Shown: positions 25,278 through 34,819, counted from the first letter of the stretch. The stretch is DNA of 64,000 nucleotides from HNR sp040400085 (GCA_040400085.1 JBBAQX010000012.1:1-64000); one strand, 5' to 3'. Program-made: numbers and translations. The notes: generated by a model from the sequence alone, not told the origin.

Positions 25278-25796
25278 GTGTCGCTCTCACGCAAGCGCAA
25301 GCGCGAGCTTAAGAAGCTTAAAAACCATGCCGAAGACGTACTCAACGATCAGAAAATTGTTCTTGATCGGGCTAAGGACGTTATGTTCGAGGCAGGACTA
25401 CAGGCAAAACACCTGTCGGACGAGTACGTAGCCCCTCGTGTCAATGAGGCCTATGAAACCGTTCGCCCAACAGTAGAGCGGGGTGTTGTTAGCGCCCGCA
25501 AGGCTATGAGCAGTATCCGACGCGCAGCAGCCCCAGCTGTCACCGCAGCACTTATTAGCGCTGTGAACACGCTCGAGGCTGCAGACGACCCACGTGCACG
25601 TCGCGCTTCGCAACGCATCGTTCAGCTCGGTAATCGCGCTGGGTTCGCAGTTAAGGCCCCTAGGAAGAAGCGTTCCGTCGGAGGAGTCATCGCTTTGAGC
25701 CTTGGGGTTGCTGCGGCTGCTGGCGTGGCTTACGCTCTCTGGCAGACATTCCGTGCTGACGACGAGCTCTGGATCGCTGCTGAGGATTCAGAGTAG
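25278..25796 (+). CDS. Single-helix membrane protein at the CwsA position
   Basis: A 172-residue protein with a very basic start (SLSRKRKRELKKLKNH), a long helical, probably coiled-coil central part (residues 15-120), and a C-terminal membrane helix (about 136-155, GGVIALSLGVAAAAGVAYALW) ending in an acidic tail. It occupies the place of mycobacterial CwsA (Rv0008c), which acts with CrgA at poles and septa, between the tRNA genes and ppiA. Function by position is inference; sequence identity to CwsA is not evident. GTG start chosen for GGAGGA eight bases upstream; an upstream ATG at 25236 lacks one. A 22-bp terminator follows. Confidence 0.8.
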   Translation: MSLSRKRKRELKKLKNHAEDVLNDQKIVLDRAKDVMFEAGLQAKHLSDEYVAPRVNEAYETVRPTVERGVVSARKAMSSIRRAAAPAVTAALISAVNTLEAADDPRARRASQRIVQLGNRAGFAVKAPRKKRSVGGVIALSLGVAAAAGVAYALWQTFRADDELWIAAEDSE

Positions 25797-25808
25797 CCCC
25801 TCACACCT

Positions 25809-25855
25809 AATAGGTGAGGCCTTGTTCCCGGTTCGGGAACAAGGCCTCACCTATT
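25809..25855 (+). terminator. Very strong terminator after the CwsA-like gene
   Basis: A perfect 22-bp stem with a 3-nt loop (GTT), outer arms AATAGGTGAGGCC / GGCCTCACCTATT, followed by TTAAC. It begins 13 bases after the stop codon and could act in both directions. Confidence 0.9.
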
Positions 25856-25939
25856 TTAACAGCGGCACAGTCGAAAATCGCCTTTCAAGCCACGAACCAC
25901 ATCTCTTGGTCCCTGGGTTGCAATGCGACTAAACAAAGC

Positions 25940-26001
25940 CCGTTAGAGACGATCCTCGCAACGCTCAGCGTAGAACGAGTCTCAGTGTCATCGTCTAACG
26001 G
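25940..26001. other. Nested inverted repeat, possible structured RNA
   Basis: CCGTTAGA (25940-25947) and CGAT (25950-25953) pair with ATCG and TCTAACGG (25990-26001), giving a 12-bp stem with a 2-nt bulge. Inside, CTCG/CGAG and ACGCT-C-AGCGT form a second hairpin (25955-25979). It lies between two terminators and outside any gene. It may be a small RNA, a protein-binding site or a relic; strand is undetermined. Confidence 0.4.
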
Positions 26002-26037
26002 CCCCAGAGTACGGATAACATGTCGAGCCGGAACAAC

Positions 26038-26074
26038 AAAACCCGCCTCCTGCACTGGGCAGGCGGCGGGTTTT
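26038..26074 (-). terminator. Terminator of the tRNA-Ile/tRNA-Ala unit
   Basis: On the minus strand, nine bases after tRNA-Ala, a 10-bp stem (AAAACCCGCC / GGCGGGTTTT) with an inner CTGC/GCAG pairing is followed by GTTGTTC. Good rho-independent terminator. Confidence 0.8.
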
Positions 26075-26082
26075 ATATTTTG

Positions 26083-26155
26083 TGGAGCCTAGGAGAATCG
26101 AACTCCTGACATCCTGCTTGCAAAGCAGGCACTCTACCAACTGAGTTAAGGCCCC
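26083..26155 (-). tRNA. tRNA-Ala (TGC)
   Basis: A 73-nt tRNA. Acceptor GGGGCCT pairs AGGCTCC and includes the G3:U70 wobble that marks alanine tRNAs. Anticodon loop TTTGCAA gives TGC; T arm GTTCGATTC; discriminator A. CCA is not encoded. It follows tRNA-Ile on the same strand, separated by 50 bases, away from any rRNA operon, as in mycobacteria. Confidence 0.97.
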
Positions 26156-26205
26156 TTACGGGTGAGATGCTTTCAGAACGCAACCGTTCTATTATACACA
26201 TCTCG

Positions 26206-26279
26206 TGGGGCTACCAGGACTTGAACCTGGGACCTCTTCATTATCAGTGAAGCGCTCTAACCACCTGAGCTATAGCCCC
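26206..26279 (-). tRNA. tRNA-Ile (GAT)
   Basis: A 74-nt tRNA with acceptor GGGGCTA / TAGCCCC, D arm AGCTCAGGTGGTTAGAGC, anticodon loop CTGATAA (GAT) and T arm GTTCAAGTC; discriminator A. CCA is not encoded. Probably cotranscribed with tRNA-Ala. Confidence 0.97.
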
Positions 26280-26378
26280 GAAGACCCAAGAAGAAACACT
26301 ACCGGATTTTTTGCAGATCTCCCAATCGAGATGCAAAAACCGCAGAAAATCACGGCGTGTCTCCTCGAGCACGGTTGT

Positions 26379-26786
26379 TTAACTGCTCGTAAACCCGAGC
26401 TGAAATCCACCCGTAATTTTCACAATAAGGTTATAAATAACTGCAACGACGGCACCGAGAGCTGTCCCAACGATTGTGTTCAGTACAGCACCGACGACGG
26501 TGAACCCCATGACCTGTTGAAGGCCGAGCACATCTGTCAATTTGAATTCATCACCAGCGATATCGGTAAAGACCGAACCAATCTTGTCTATAATCCCGGT
26601 CTGCGTGAGCACTGTAAAGATCAGAAAGACTGCTACAAGCATAACTATGGCAGCACTGAGTGACAGGAGGAACGAAAACTTTACAGCGGACCAAAAGTCC
26701 ACGTAGACAAGCTTGAGTCGAACCTGCTTTGCCGGCGCTTTCTTTCGAGATTTACTCGCCAGCTTGTCAGCGACACTATTGCTCAT
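26379..26786 (-). CDS. DUF3566 membrane protein
   Basis: A 135-residue protein with a basic N-terminus (KSRKKAPAKQVRLKL) and two hydrophobic helices (about 32-58 and 88-120). The DUF3566 pattern VYVDFWSAVKFSFLLSLS is clear. It is conserved directly after gyrA throughout actinobacteria and overlaps the gyrA 3' end by 11 bases, so it is translationally coupled to it. Its role is unknown. Confidence 0.88.
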   Translation of the reverse strand: MSNSVADKLASKSRKKAPAKQVRLKLVYVDFWSAVKFSFLLSLSAAIVMLVAVFLIFTVLTQTGIIDKIGSVFTDIAGDEFKLTDVLGLQQVMGFTVVGAVLNTIVGTALGAVVAVIYNLIVKITGGFQLGFTSS

Positions 26787-29322
26787 TCGTTGCGTCCTTC
26801 TCTGTTACGTCCGTCACGACCTCGCCTACGGCGTTATCGGAATCGGATTCTTCGGTCTCGAGATTGCGTTCTGAATTTCGAGCGATTCCAATAATACGGT
26901 CGTTGTCTGGGAATCGTGCGAAGACAACGCCCATTGTGTTTCGTCCTTTAGCAGGAACTTCTGCAACGGAGGAGCGAACAACCTTGCCGCTCGCAAGTAC
27001 AACAAGTACCTCATCCGACTCATCGACGATCAAACCGCCAACCAAATCACCGCGGTTTTCATCAAGCTTGGCAACCTTGACACCGAAACCGGAGCGGTTC
27101 TGGACACGGTATTCGTCGACCTTCGTGCGCTTGGCATAGCCACCCTCAGTGACGACAAAAACAAAACCATCATCTGTAACGGAGCTCGCGTCCAAAAGGC
27201 TATCACCGTCACGGAAGCCCATACCTCGAACACCGCTGGTAGAACGACCCATGGGGCGTAGAGCCGTGTCATTTGCTGTAAATCTGATGGACATACCCTT
27301 ACGCGAAACCAAGAGAACATCAGAGTCTTCGTTCGCAAGAAGCGCTGAGACCAACTCGTCTCCCTCACGCAGCTTGATGGCAATAATACCGCCAGTACGA
27401 TTGGTGTCGTACTCCGTAAGAGCCGTCTTCTTTACAAGACCTTCTCTGGTAGCAAGCAAGAGATATTGCGCGGCCTCGTAATTGGGGATGTCCAGAATCT
27501 GAGTAATCTGTTCCTCCGGCTGAAGCGCAAGAAGGTTAGCTACGTGCTGACCCTTCGCGTCACGACCACCCTCAGGAATCTCGTATGTCTTGGCCCGGTA
27601 CACCCGGCCCGCATTCGTGAAGAAGAGAAGCCAGTGATGCGTTGTGGTGACAAAGAAGTGCTCGACAATGTCGTCAGCACGCAGCTGCGCACCCTTGACC
27701 CCCTTGCCGCCGCGGTGCTGGCTGCGATAGTTATCGCTGCGAGTACGCTTTACATAGCCACCGCGGGTAACTGTGACCACCATCTCCTCCTCGGGAATGA
27801 GGTCTTCGATGGACATGTCACCGCCGTAACCCATCATGATCTCAGTGCGACGGTCATCCCCGAATCGATCAACGATTTCGGTCAGCTCCTCGCTCACAAT
27901 CTCGCGCTGGCGGGAGGGAGTTTCCAGGATGAAGTTGTATTCCTTGATCTTGGCCAAAAGCTCGTCGGCTTCTTCATTGATCTTCTGACGCTCGAGGGCT
28001 GCCAGACGGCGCAATTGCATGTCAAGGATCGCGCGGGCCTGAAGCTCGTCGATGTCGAGCAGCTCTATGAGGCCGTCGCGTGCCGCTTCAACGGTAGGGG
28101 AGCGTCGGATCAAGGCGATGACCTCATCAAGGGCGTCCAATGCCTTCAGATAGGCGCGCAGGATATGCATACGCTCTTCTGCCTTGCGTAGGCGGAACTG
28201 GGTGCGGCGAACGATCACTTCGATCTGATGCGCGACCCACGCCGTGATAAAGCCATCGATAGGCAGGGTACGAGGTACACCATCCACAATCGCGAGCATG
28301 TTTGCGCCAAAGTTTTCCTGCAGCTGCGTGTGCTTGTACAGGTTATTGAGGACAACTTTGGCTACGGCGTCACGCTTGAGCACGATAACGAGGCGCTGGC
28401 CCGTGCGGCCACTGGTCTCGTCACGAATATCAGCGATACCGCCGATCTTGCCGTCCTTAACCAGATCAGCGATCTTAATCGCGAGATTATCGGGGTTGAC
28501 CTGGTAGGGCAGCTCTGTGATCACGAGACAGTTACGGCCCTGGAGTTCTTCCACACTCACAACGGCGCGCATCGTGATAGAACCACGACCCGTCGTGTAA
28601 GCGTCCTTAATTCCCTGCGTTCCCAAGATTTGAGCGCCAGTAGGGAAGTCGGGTCCCTTGATACGTTCCATCAGCGCCTCGAGTAGCTCCTCGCGGGAGG
28701 CCTCCGGGTGTGCCAGGTGCCAGAGAGCTCCGTCGGATACCTCGCGCAGGTTGTGCGGAGGAATGTTGGTGGCCATACCAACAGCGATACCAACGGATCC
28801 GTTAACGAGCAGGTTGGGAAAACGGCTCGGAAGAACGGCAGGTTCTTGTGTGCGCCCATCATAGTTGTCTTGGAAATCAACGGTTTCTTCGTCAATGTCG
28901 CGTACCATTTCGAGGGCGAGCGGAGCCATCTTGGTCTCGGTGTATCTGGGGGCAGCAGCGCCGTCGTTACCCGGGGAGCCGAAGTTACCCTGGCCGAGGG
29001 CAAGCGGATAACGCAGGCTCCATGGCTGTACGAGACGCACGAGTGCGTCGTAAATCGCACTGTCACCATGCGGGTGGAATTGCCCCATGACGTCGCCAAC
29101 CACGCGAGCGCACTTGGAAAAAGCGCGGTCAGGACGGTAACCTCCGTCGTACATCGCGTAGATCACGCGGCGATGCACGGGCTTGAGCCCGTCGCGAACC
29201 TCTGGCAGTGCGCGGCCAACGATAACGCTCATCGCGTAGTCGAGGTAGCTGCGCTGCATCTCCATTTGGAGATCCACCTGATTAATCTTGCCGTGGTCGT
29301 GTGCTGTCGTCTCTTCTGCCAT
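26776..29322 (-). CDS. gyrA: DNA gyrase subunit A
   Basis: An 848-residue topoisomerase II subunit that cleaves and rejoins DNA. The catalytic Tyr is in AAPRYTETKM near residue 127, and the quinolone-determining region reads HPHGDSAIYDALVR, with Ser and Asp at the two main resistance positions (wild-type-like). The C-terminal pinwheel repeats include the GyrA-box-like QHRGGKGVKG near 537. It follows gyrB by 136 bases. ATG start; acidic C-terminal tail. Confidence 0.97.
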   Translation of the reverse strand: MAEETTAHDHGKINQVDLQMEMQRSYLDYAMSVIVGRALPEVRDGLKPVHRRVIYAMYDGGYRPDRAFSKCARVVGDVMGQFHPHGDSAIYDALVRLVQPWSLRYPLALGQGNFGSPGNDGAAAPRYTETKMAPLALEMVRDIDEETVDFQDNYDGRTQEPAVLPSRFPNLLVNGSVGIAVGMATNIPPHNLREVSDGALWHLAHPEASREELLEALMERIKGPDFPTGAQILGTQGIKDAYTTGRGSITMRAVVSVEELQGRNCLVITELPYQVNPDNLAIKIADLVKDGKIGGIADIRDETSGRTGQRLVIVLKRDAVAKVVLNNLYKHTQLQENFGANMLAIVDGVPRTLPIDGFITAWVAHQIEVIVRRTQFRLRKAEERMHILRAYLKALDALDEVIALIRRSPTVEAARDGLIELLDIDELQARAILDMQLRRLAALERQKINEEADELLAKIKEYNFILETPSRQREIVSEELTEIVDRFGDDRRTEIMMGYGGDMSIEDLIPEEEMVVTVTRGGYVKRTRSDNYRSQHRGGKGVKGAQLRADDIVEHFFVTTTHHWLLFFTNAGRVYRAKTYEIPEGGRDAKGQHVANLLALQPEEQITQILDIPNYEAAQYLLLATREGLVKKTALTEYDTNRTGGIIAIKLREGDELVSALLANEDSDVLLVSRKGMSIRFTANDTALRPMGRSTSGVRGMGFRDGDSLLDASSVTDDGFVFVVTEGGYAKRTKVDEYRVQNRSGFGVKVAKLDENRGDLVGGLIVDESDEVLVVLASGKVVRSSVAEVPAKGRNTMGVVFARFPDNDRIIGIARNSERNLETEESDSDNAVGEVVTDVTEKDATNEQ

Positions 29323-29458
29323 GTCTCTTCTCGCTCGTCGTTCTCAGGTCGAGTCGGGTGCCTCAATATTTGTTGGTCTCAATTGACCGGGATGCCGGTG
29401 TTACGTATCCATTCGCGAACGGATGCCCGTGGCTGGGGCGTTAACCGCATCATCCTTT

Positions 29459-31462
29459 CTAAATATCGAGGAACCGCACATCCTTTGCGTTCTTCTGAAT
29501 AAAGTTTCGTCGGCTTTCCACATCTTCGCCCATGAGGGTTGTGAAGATTTGGTCGGCAGCGATTGCGTCGTCCAGGGTTACCTGAAGAAGCGTGCGGCTT
29601 TCCGGGGCCATCGTGGTTTCCCAGAGTTCCTTGTAGTCCATCTCGCCAAGACCCTTATAACGCTGAATCCCGTTGTCCTTGGGAATGCGATGGCCAGCGG
29701 CCTGCCCTGCTACGAGACGTCTATCGCGTTCTTCGTCGCTGTACACGTACTCGTGTTCGGCGTTGGTCCACTTGAGGCGATACAGCGGAGGTTGCGCCAG
29801 GTACACGTAGCCCTGGTCGATCAGCGGGCGCATGTAGCGGAACAAGAGCGTCAATAGCAGCGTTGTGATGTGCTGTCCATCGACATCGGCATCGGCCATC
29901 AAGACAATCTTGTGGTAGCGAGCCTTCTCCGCGTTAAATTCGTCGCCGATTCCGGCTCCGAACGCCGTGATCATTGCCTGAACCTCGGCATTGCCAAGGG
30001 CACGATCAAGGCGGGCCTTTTCAACGTTGAGGATTTTTCCTCGCAGCGGCAATATTGCCTGAGTCTCGGGGTTACGGCCCTGAACGGCGGAACCGCCGGC
30101 CGAGTCTCCCTCAACAATGAAGATCTCTGAGATTGACGGGTCTTTCGACTGGCAATCTTTGAGTTTTCCTGGCATTCCACCGCCCTCGAGGAGGCCCTTG
30201 CGTCGTGCAGTTTCCCTGGCCTTTCGGGCTGCCATTCGCGCTGTCGCCGCGGAGATAGCCTTGCGAATGATTTCTTTCGCAACGTTCGGGTTCCGACCGA
30301 ACCAATCGCCCAACTGGTCACCGGTTACTTTTTGAACAAAGGCTTTGGCTTCTGTATTACCCAGCTTGGTTTTGGTTTGGCCCTCGAATTGGGGCTCACC
30401 CAATTTAATCGAGACAACAGCGGTGAGGCCCTCACGCACATCATCGCCGGAGAGGTTCTCATCTTTATCGCGAAGAATATTCTTTTCGCGGGCATATTTA
30501 TTTACAAGTGTTGTGAGAGCCGCACGGAAACCTTCTTCGTGGGTGCCACCCTCATGAGTGTTGATCGTGTTTGCATAGGTGTGAACACTCTCCGTGTATG
30601 AGGTTGTCCACTGCATCGCGACCTCGAGGGCAATCTTTTTCTCAGGGTCTTCAAGTTCAAACGAAATTATTTCGTCATTCACGATATCCGCGCGCTTGGC
30701 TTTGTTCAGGAATGCAACATAGTCGACCAGGCCATTTTCGTAGAAAAAAACATCGTTGCGGAGCTTAATCTCGGTGGAATCATTGCTCTCCTCATCGTCA
30801 ACAGGTTTTTCTACCCGCTCATCGGTGAGACTGATTCGCAGACCCTTGTTGAGGAACGCCATCTGTTGGAAGCGATTGCGGAGCGTATCGTAATCGAATT
30901 CAACGGTCTCAAAAATATCAGGGCTTGGCCAGAATGTGATCGTAGTTCCCGTTTCGGAGGATGCCTCACCCATTTCCAGGGGAGCATCGGGGACTCCGAT
31001 GGTGAAGCGTTGACGATAAACATTTCCCTGACGACGAACCTCAACGGCGAGATGCGTCGACAGTGCGTTCACAACTGAGCTACCAACACCGTGAAGTCCA
31101 CCTGAGACCGCATATCCGCCCCCGCCGAATTTTCCGCCGGCGTGAAGAATAGTGAGTACGACCTCGACGGTTGACTTCTTCTCCACAGGGTGAATGTCTA
31201 CCGGGATGCCGCGCCCATTATCAACAACTCGCACCGCACCATCTTTGAGAATGGTGACTTCGATGTGATCACAGTACCCGGCAAGGGCTTCATCAACCGA
31301 GTTATCCACAATCTCATACACAAGGTGATGAAGACCGCGAGGACCGGTAGAACCGATGTACATACCCGGGCGTTTGCGTACCGCCTCGAGTCCCTCAAGA
31401 ACCTGGATATCTCCAGCTCCGTATTCGTTTTCGTTCTGATCCGTATTTACTTCGGGACTCAT
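29459..31462 (-). CDS. gyrB: DNA gyrase subunit B
   Basis: A 667-residue ATPase subunit of gyrase. The GHKL ATP site shows EIVDNSVDEA, DNGRGIPVD and GGLHGVGSSVVNALS; the TOPRIM part carries IVEGDSAGGSA and DADVDGQHI. Length and order are typical. The 12-bp palindrome AGAAACGTTTCT (31465-31476) overlaps its ribosome binding site (AGGAG), which may influence initiation. Confidence 0.97.
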   Translation of the reverse strand: MSPEVNTDQNENEYGAGDIQVLEGLEAVRKRPGMYIGSTGPRGLHHLVYEIVDNSVDEALAGYCDHIEVTILKDGAVRVVDNGRGIPVDIHPVEKKSTVEVVLTILHAGGKFGGGGYAVSGGLHGVGSSVVNALSTHLAVEVRRQGNVYRQRFTIGVPDAPLEMGEASSETGTTITFWPSPDIFETVEFDYDTLRNRFQQMAFLNKGLRISLTDERVEKPVDDEESNDSTEIKLRNDVFFYENGLVDYVAFLNKAKRADIVNDEIISFELEDPEKKIALEVAMQWTTSYTESVHTYANTINTHEGGTHEEGFRAALTTLVNKYAREKNILRDKDENLSGDDVREGLTAVVSIKLGEPQFEGQTKTKLGNTEAKAFVQKVTGDQLGDWFGRNPNVAKEIIRKAISAATARMAARKARETARRKGLLEGGGMPGKLKDCQSKDPSISEIFIVEGDSAGGSAVQGRNPETQAILPLRGKILNVEKARLDRALGNAEVQAMITAFGAGIGDEFNAEKARYHKIVLMADADVDGQHITTLLLTLLFRYMRPLIDQGYVYLAQPPLYRLKWTNAEHEYVYSDEERDRRLVAGQAAGHRIPKDNGIQRYKGLGEMDYKELWETTMAPESRTLLQVTLDDAIAADQIFTTLMGEDVESRRNFIQKNAKDVRFLDI

Positions 31463-31583
31463 ATAGAAACGTTTCTCCTGACATGGAACATCCGACTATT
31501 AAGTCTACCAAGTTAACCACGGAGAAGTTGGCTATTCTGCGATCTAACGGACGTTTCTTTCCAGTTTGATCTGTTTTGTGTCC

Positions 31584-32090
31584 CTAGCCATAGGTATCGC
31601 GCGGGCCGCGCCCTGGAATGGACCTGAAGCCATGTTTCCATGAAGGTACGTCGGGGCCGAGAAATCGAATTGATTCAACACGCGCGTCTGGGTGGGTCAG
31701 TGAAATCTGCTCGAGAATACTCGAACGCATGAGTCGAAGCTGAGTAGCCCAGGCCGTTGAATCGCATTGAACAACCAAAACGCCATCAGCCAAATCGACT
31801 GGATGTGCGTGTTCAGCTACGTTTTCACCGGCGAGTTTCGCCCACCCAAGTAACACCTGCGACTGCGCTAACTGCGGAGTCCAACCGAGCTGTTGAGTTA
31901 GATTTCCTATCGTGGACCCAAGCGAGTGCGGGTCTCGACCCTTTCCGAAAGGAACCGATTCTCCCTTTTCCCCGGATCTACCACGTTTCGACGCGCCCTG
32001 ACGCTTGCCCGACCAGACCTGTTTGAGGTGAAGATAGAGCCTAGTCGACTCGTTATCCACAGGCTCTGGGGATGGAACGTTGCCCACCAT
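31584..32090 (-). CDS. DUF721 (DciA-like) protein
   Basis: A 168-residue basic protein. The DUF721 fold occupies residues about 60-150 (LTQQLGWTPQLAQSQVLLGWAKL, then LVVQCDSTAWATQLRLM). DUF721 proteins with this fold (DciA) help load the replicative helicase in many bacteria lacking DnaC; this is family knowledge. It sits between recF and gyrB as is universal in actinobacteria. Its ATG shares one base with the recF stop codon. Confidence 0.88.
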   Translation of the reverse strand: MVGNVPSPEPVDNESTRLYLHLKQVWSGKRQGASKRGRSGEKGESVPFGKGRDPHSLGSTIGNLTQQLGWTPQLAQSQVLLGWAKLAGENVAEHAHPVDLADGVLVVQCDSTAWATQLRLMRSSILEQISLTHPDARVESIRFLGPDVPSWKHGFRSIPGRGPRDTYG

Positions 32091-33238
32091 TATTTAGCTC
32101 CGACAATGGTGCCGCCCGATATGCGGATGATGTTCCACGTGAAACCGTCAGGAACATCCTCCTCTACCGCGGCGGTAACAATAACCTGCTCATACCCACC
32201 GATAGCATTTAAAAGTCGTTCCCTTCTGCGCAGATCTAATTCCGCAAAAACATCATCAAGAATAAGTACGGGGTCTCCCGTGGTACTTCGTTCCCTTACT
32301 CTCTCTGCCGAACCGAGTCTCAGAGCAAGTGCATACGACCAGGATTCACCGTGACTTGCGTATCCTTTGACAGGTAATCCGTTCAATTCCAAATAAAGAT
32401 CATCCCGATGAGGCCCAACAAGTGTAATCGCTCGTTCAATCTCTTTTGATCGTACGGATGCGAGGGCTTTCCGAAATCGTTCAGCGGTTGGCGCTGACCT
32501 TGGCGACGGGTTTTCATCGACATCGCCTCCGGCGGAAATGGAGTCGATACTGTGAACCACAGTCATCCTGGGGGAGTGGTCATCGTCAGCAATGTGGCGA
32601 TAGGCGTTGTGAACGGGAAGCCTCAATTGCTCGATCAGGCTGGTTCGAGCATCCATTATTTGAGAGCCCAGCGCGACAAGCCGCTCGTCCCAGACATCAA
32701 GGGTTGAGAGCTGAGAGTTCTGTGCTCCGACCTGTCTGGCTGATTTTAATAGCGTATTTCTTTGTTTGACCACCCGATCATAATCAGCCAGGATTTCAAT
32801 CATTCTGGGAGAGTCTGCGACTATTCTCTCGTCCATGAATTTTCGACGAAGCGACGGGTCGCCACGAACAATACTCAGATCTTCCGGCGCAAAAAGGATG
32901 CTTGAAAAATAACGTGGTAATTCGCGTGGCTTGCTCGGACCTCGATTAACCTGAGCGCGGTTTGCGCCAGATTTATTAATCTGAAGTTCAAGGAGTAATT
33001 CTCGGTTTTCATGGGCGACCCGCATTCTAACAATCGCGGCATCCTGTCCTTGCCTAACCAGTGCATGATCGCCGGCGACTCTGTGTGAGCCAAGTGTTGC
33101 GAAATATCCGATTGCCTCTACAAGATTGGTTTTACCTTGACCGTTCCTACCTAGAAGGAGATTTGGTCCTGCCTCCAGCGATAAATCGCCGATGACATAG
33201 TTACGATAATCGGCCACACTGAGATGAGTGACCCTCAT
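32090..33238 (-). CDS. recF: DNA replication/repair protein RecF
   Basis: A 382-residue SMC-like ATPase for gap repair. Walker A GRNGQGKTNLVEAIGY near residue 30, signature SWSYALALRLGSAE near 314 and Walker B DPVLILDDVFAELD near 343 are intact. It lies 20 bases after dnaN. Its last 15 codons contain a parS-type sequence (32132-32145). ATG start matches the family N-terminus (LSVADYRNY). Confidence 0.96.
   Translation of the reverse strand: MRVTHLSVADYRNYVIGDLSLEAGPNLLLGRNGQGKTNLVEAIGYFATLGSHRVAGDHALVRQGQDAAIVRMRVAHENRELLLELQINKSGANRAQVNRGPSKPRELPRYFSSILFAPEDLSIVRGDPSLRRKFMDERIVADSPRMIEILADYDRVVKQRNTLLKSARQVGAQNSQLSTLDVWDERLVALGSQIMDARTSLIEQLRLPVHNAYRHIADDDHSPRMTVVHSIDSISAGGDVDENPSPRSAPTAERFRKALASVRSKEIERAITLVGPHRDDLYLELNGLPVKGYASHGESWSYALALRLGSAERVRERSTTGDPVLILDDVFAELDLRRRERLLNAIGGYEQVIVTAAVEEDVPDGFTWNIIRISGGTIVGAK
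32132..32145. promoter_or_regulatory. parS site in the recF 3' end
   Basis: GTTCCACGTGAAAC, one base off the palindromic ParB-binding core GTTTCACGTGAAAC and identical to the site upstream of parA. It lies within coding sequence, which is common for parS. Confidence 0.85.
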
Positions 33239-33258
33239 TCAATCAAGCCTTCCATACC

Positions 33259-34401
33259 TTATCTGAGAAGAAGATTGGGCTGCAGCAAGTACTTATAGCT
33301 GTCGAGTCCGGCTTCGTCCTTGCTGGTCTGACTCGTGATCAGAACAGGACCCGGCTTATTCGGGTTATCTGTTTTGGTGAACGAAATTCGTGCATATTCA
33401 GAATGAGCTGAACGCAAACCATCAAGCAAAAATTGAGGTTTGAGTGACACAACGGTATCTCCGCCGACCAGGTGAACATCGATTGTCTCGGATGCTTGGG
33501 CTGCTTCCGATCCCGCAGCCTCAAGAGTGACCCTGCCCTCGGTAAAGCTAAAGCGCAAAGCAGCCTCACGCTCAAGGACGAGTCCGACACGGTTTGTGGC
33601 TTCGATTAAATCATTTGTGTTGACAACCGCGTAGTTTTCAACAGTTTCCGGAAAAAGGCGGCGTACTGGAGGGAAGTTTCCCTTGATAAGAAGCGAAGTA
33701 ACGGTCTTGTTATCTGCGGAAAAGGATATTAGTTCGCGCTCGTCTTTGCTCACAATCGCTACCGATACGGTTTTGCTGTGCGCAAATGTTTTACCGACCT
33801 CGGCAACTATTCGTGCGGGTACAAGCGCCGTAAGCTGTTCTGCCTCGATCGAGTTTTCCCAGTCAATCTCACGAACCGCTACACGATATCGATCAGTTGC
33901 GATCAGCCCAAGGTTGTTCTCGGTGATTTCGAATTGCACGCCTGTGATGACTGGAGTTACATCGTCTTTTGATGCAGCCATAGACACCTGAGAAATTGCA
34001 GTTGCAAAGTCGTCCCCCGGTACAAGTCCAGAAACCGTATCGACCTGAGGAATTGTGGGATATTCGTCAACGGGCATAGCGGGAAGGCTGAACGAAGCAG
34101 ATCCGCATTTAACCTGTATTCGGCCGTCCTCAGTAGAAATAATTACGGGTGCCTGGGGAAGCTTATTAGCGATGTCATTGAGAAGCCGACCAGAGACAAG
34201 AGCCCGTCCGCCACTTTCAACGTCTGCCGAAACACTGGTTCGTGCAGATACTTCGTAGTCGAAAGAGGAGAGTGTGATAGTCGAACCGTCTGCCTCAATG
34301 AGGGCACCACTCAGCAGTGGCAATGTGGTCCGCTGCGGAAGAAGCTTGACTACAAAAGAAACGGCTTCGCTGAAGACATCTCGGTTGACAGTAAATTTCA
34401 C
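33259..34401 (-). CDS. dnaN: DNA polymerase III sliding clamp (beta subunit)
   Basis: A 380-residue clamp made of three similar domains, with the normal length. The N-terminus reads KFTVNRDVFSEAVSFVVKLLPQRTTLPLLSG and the C-terminus ends in a short hydrophobic tail. I chose the GTG at 34401 because AGGGG lies eight bases before it and most actinobacterial DnaN begin MKF; a GTG three codons upstream at 34410 is the alternative. Downstream genes recF and DUF721 follow closely. Confidence 0.95.
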   Translation of the reverse strand: MKFTVNRDVFSEAVSFVVKLLPQRTTLPLLSGALIEADGSTITLSSFDYEVSARTSVSADVESGGRALVSGRLLNDIANKLPQAPVIISTEDGRIQVKCGSASFSLPAMPVDEYPTIPQVDTVSGLVPGDDFATAISQVSMAASKDDVTPVITGVQFEITENNLGLIATDRYRVAVREIDWENSIEAEQLTALVPARIVAEVGKTFAHSKTVSVAIVSKDERELISFSADNKTVTSLLIKGNFPPVRRLFPETVENYAVVNTNDLIEATNRVGLVLEREAALRFSFTEGRVTLEAAGSEAAQASETIDVHLVGGDTVVSLKPQFLLDGLRSAHSEYARISFTKTDNPNKPGPVLITSQTSKDEAGLDSYKYLLQPNLLLR

Positions 34402-34801
34402 TCGGGTCACCCCTGTGCTCGGTGGTAGGAAACGTGTTTACACAAATGTGCACCCCAATCTTTGCATATCCGACAGCATTCGGGGAGGCTTCCTTCACAA
34501 GATGGTGCCAATTTCATCAGAAAAGGGTCTTGTGTGAATAACAAGTTTTTGAGATTCATCCACAGCCTTAAATTGTTTTGTCATTCTCGGCGACCCTTTC
34601 ACAGCGCAGATTTTGTAACTCTCTCCACACGAGTTGTGGATAACTTTTGGGGAAAGTGATTAATCTGTTGAGATCTGGGATCAAGTTGTGGAATTAGCTA
34701 TCGCTAGGGGATGCTCGTTTTACAGCGGAATGACGGGATTCTACAGTCCGTCAACAAGTCACATGCGTGTAGTTCCCTAGAGAAATATGGCTTTAACAGA
34801 G

Positions 34802-34819
34802 TTATCCACATTTTCCACA
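34802..34819 (+). promoter_or_regulatory. Tandem DnaA boxes beside the AT-rich element
   Basis: A perfect TTATCCACA is followed without gap by TTTTCCACA, then GGGGTTAAGATTATTAACG. The adjacent AT-rich run makes this the likely core of origin opening. Confidence 0.75.

Noticed and set aside
26305..26339. AT-rich inverted repeat after DUF3566 as a terminator
   Set aside because: TTTTTGCA/TGCAAAAA pairs with a bulge, but no T tract follows on the minus strand, so I did not call it.
27466..28191. Long plus-strand open frame opposite gyrA
   Set aside because: Overlaps conserved gyrA motifs on the other strand and resembles no protein.
31302..31310. Perfect TTATCCACA in gyrB
   Set aside because: It encodes the conserved EIVDNSVDE motif of gyrB, so it is explained by coding; similarly the box at 32053-32061 lies in the DUF721 gene start.
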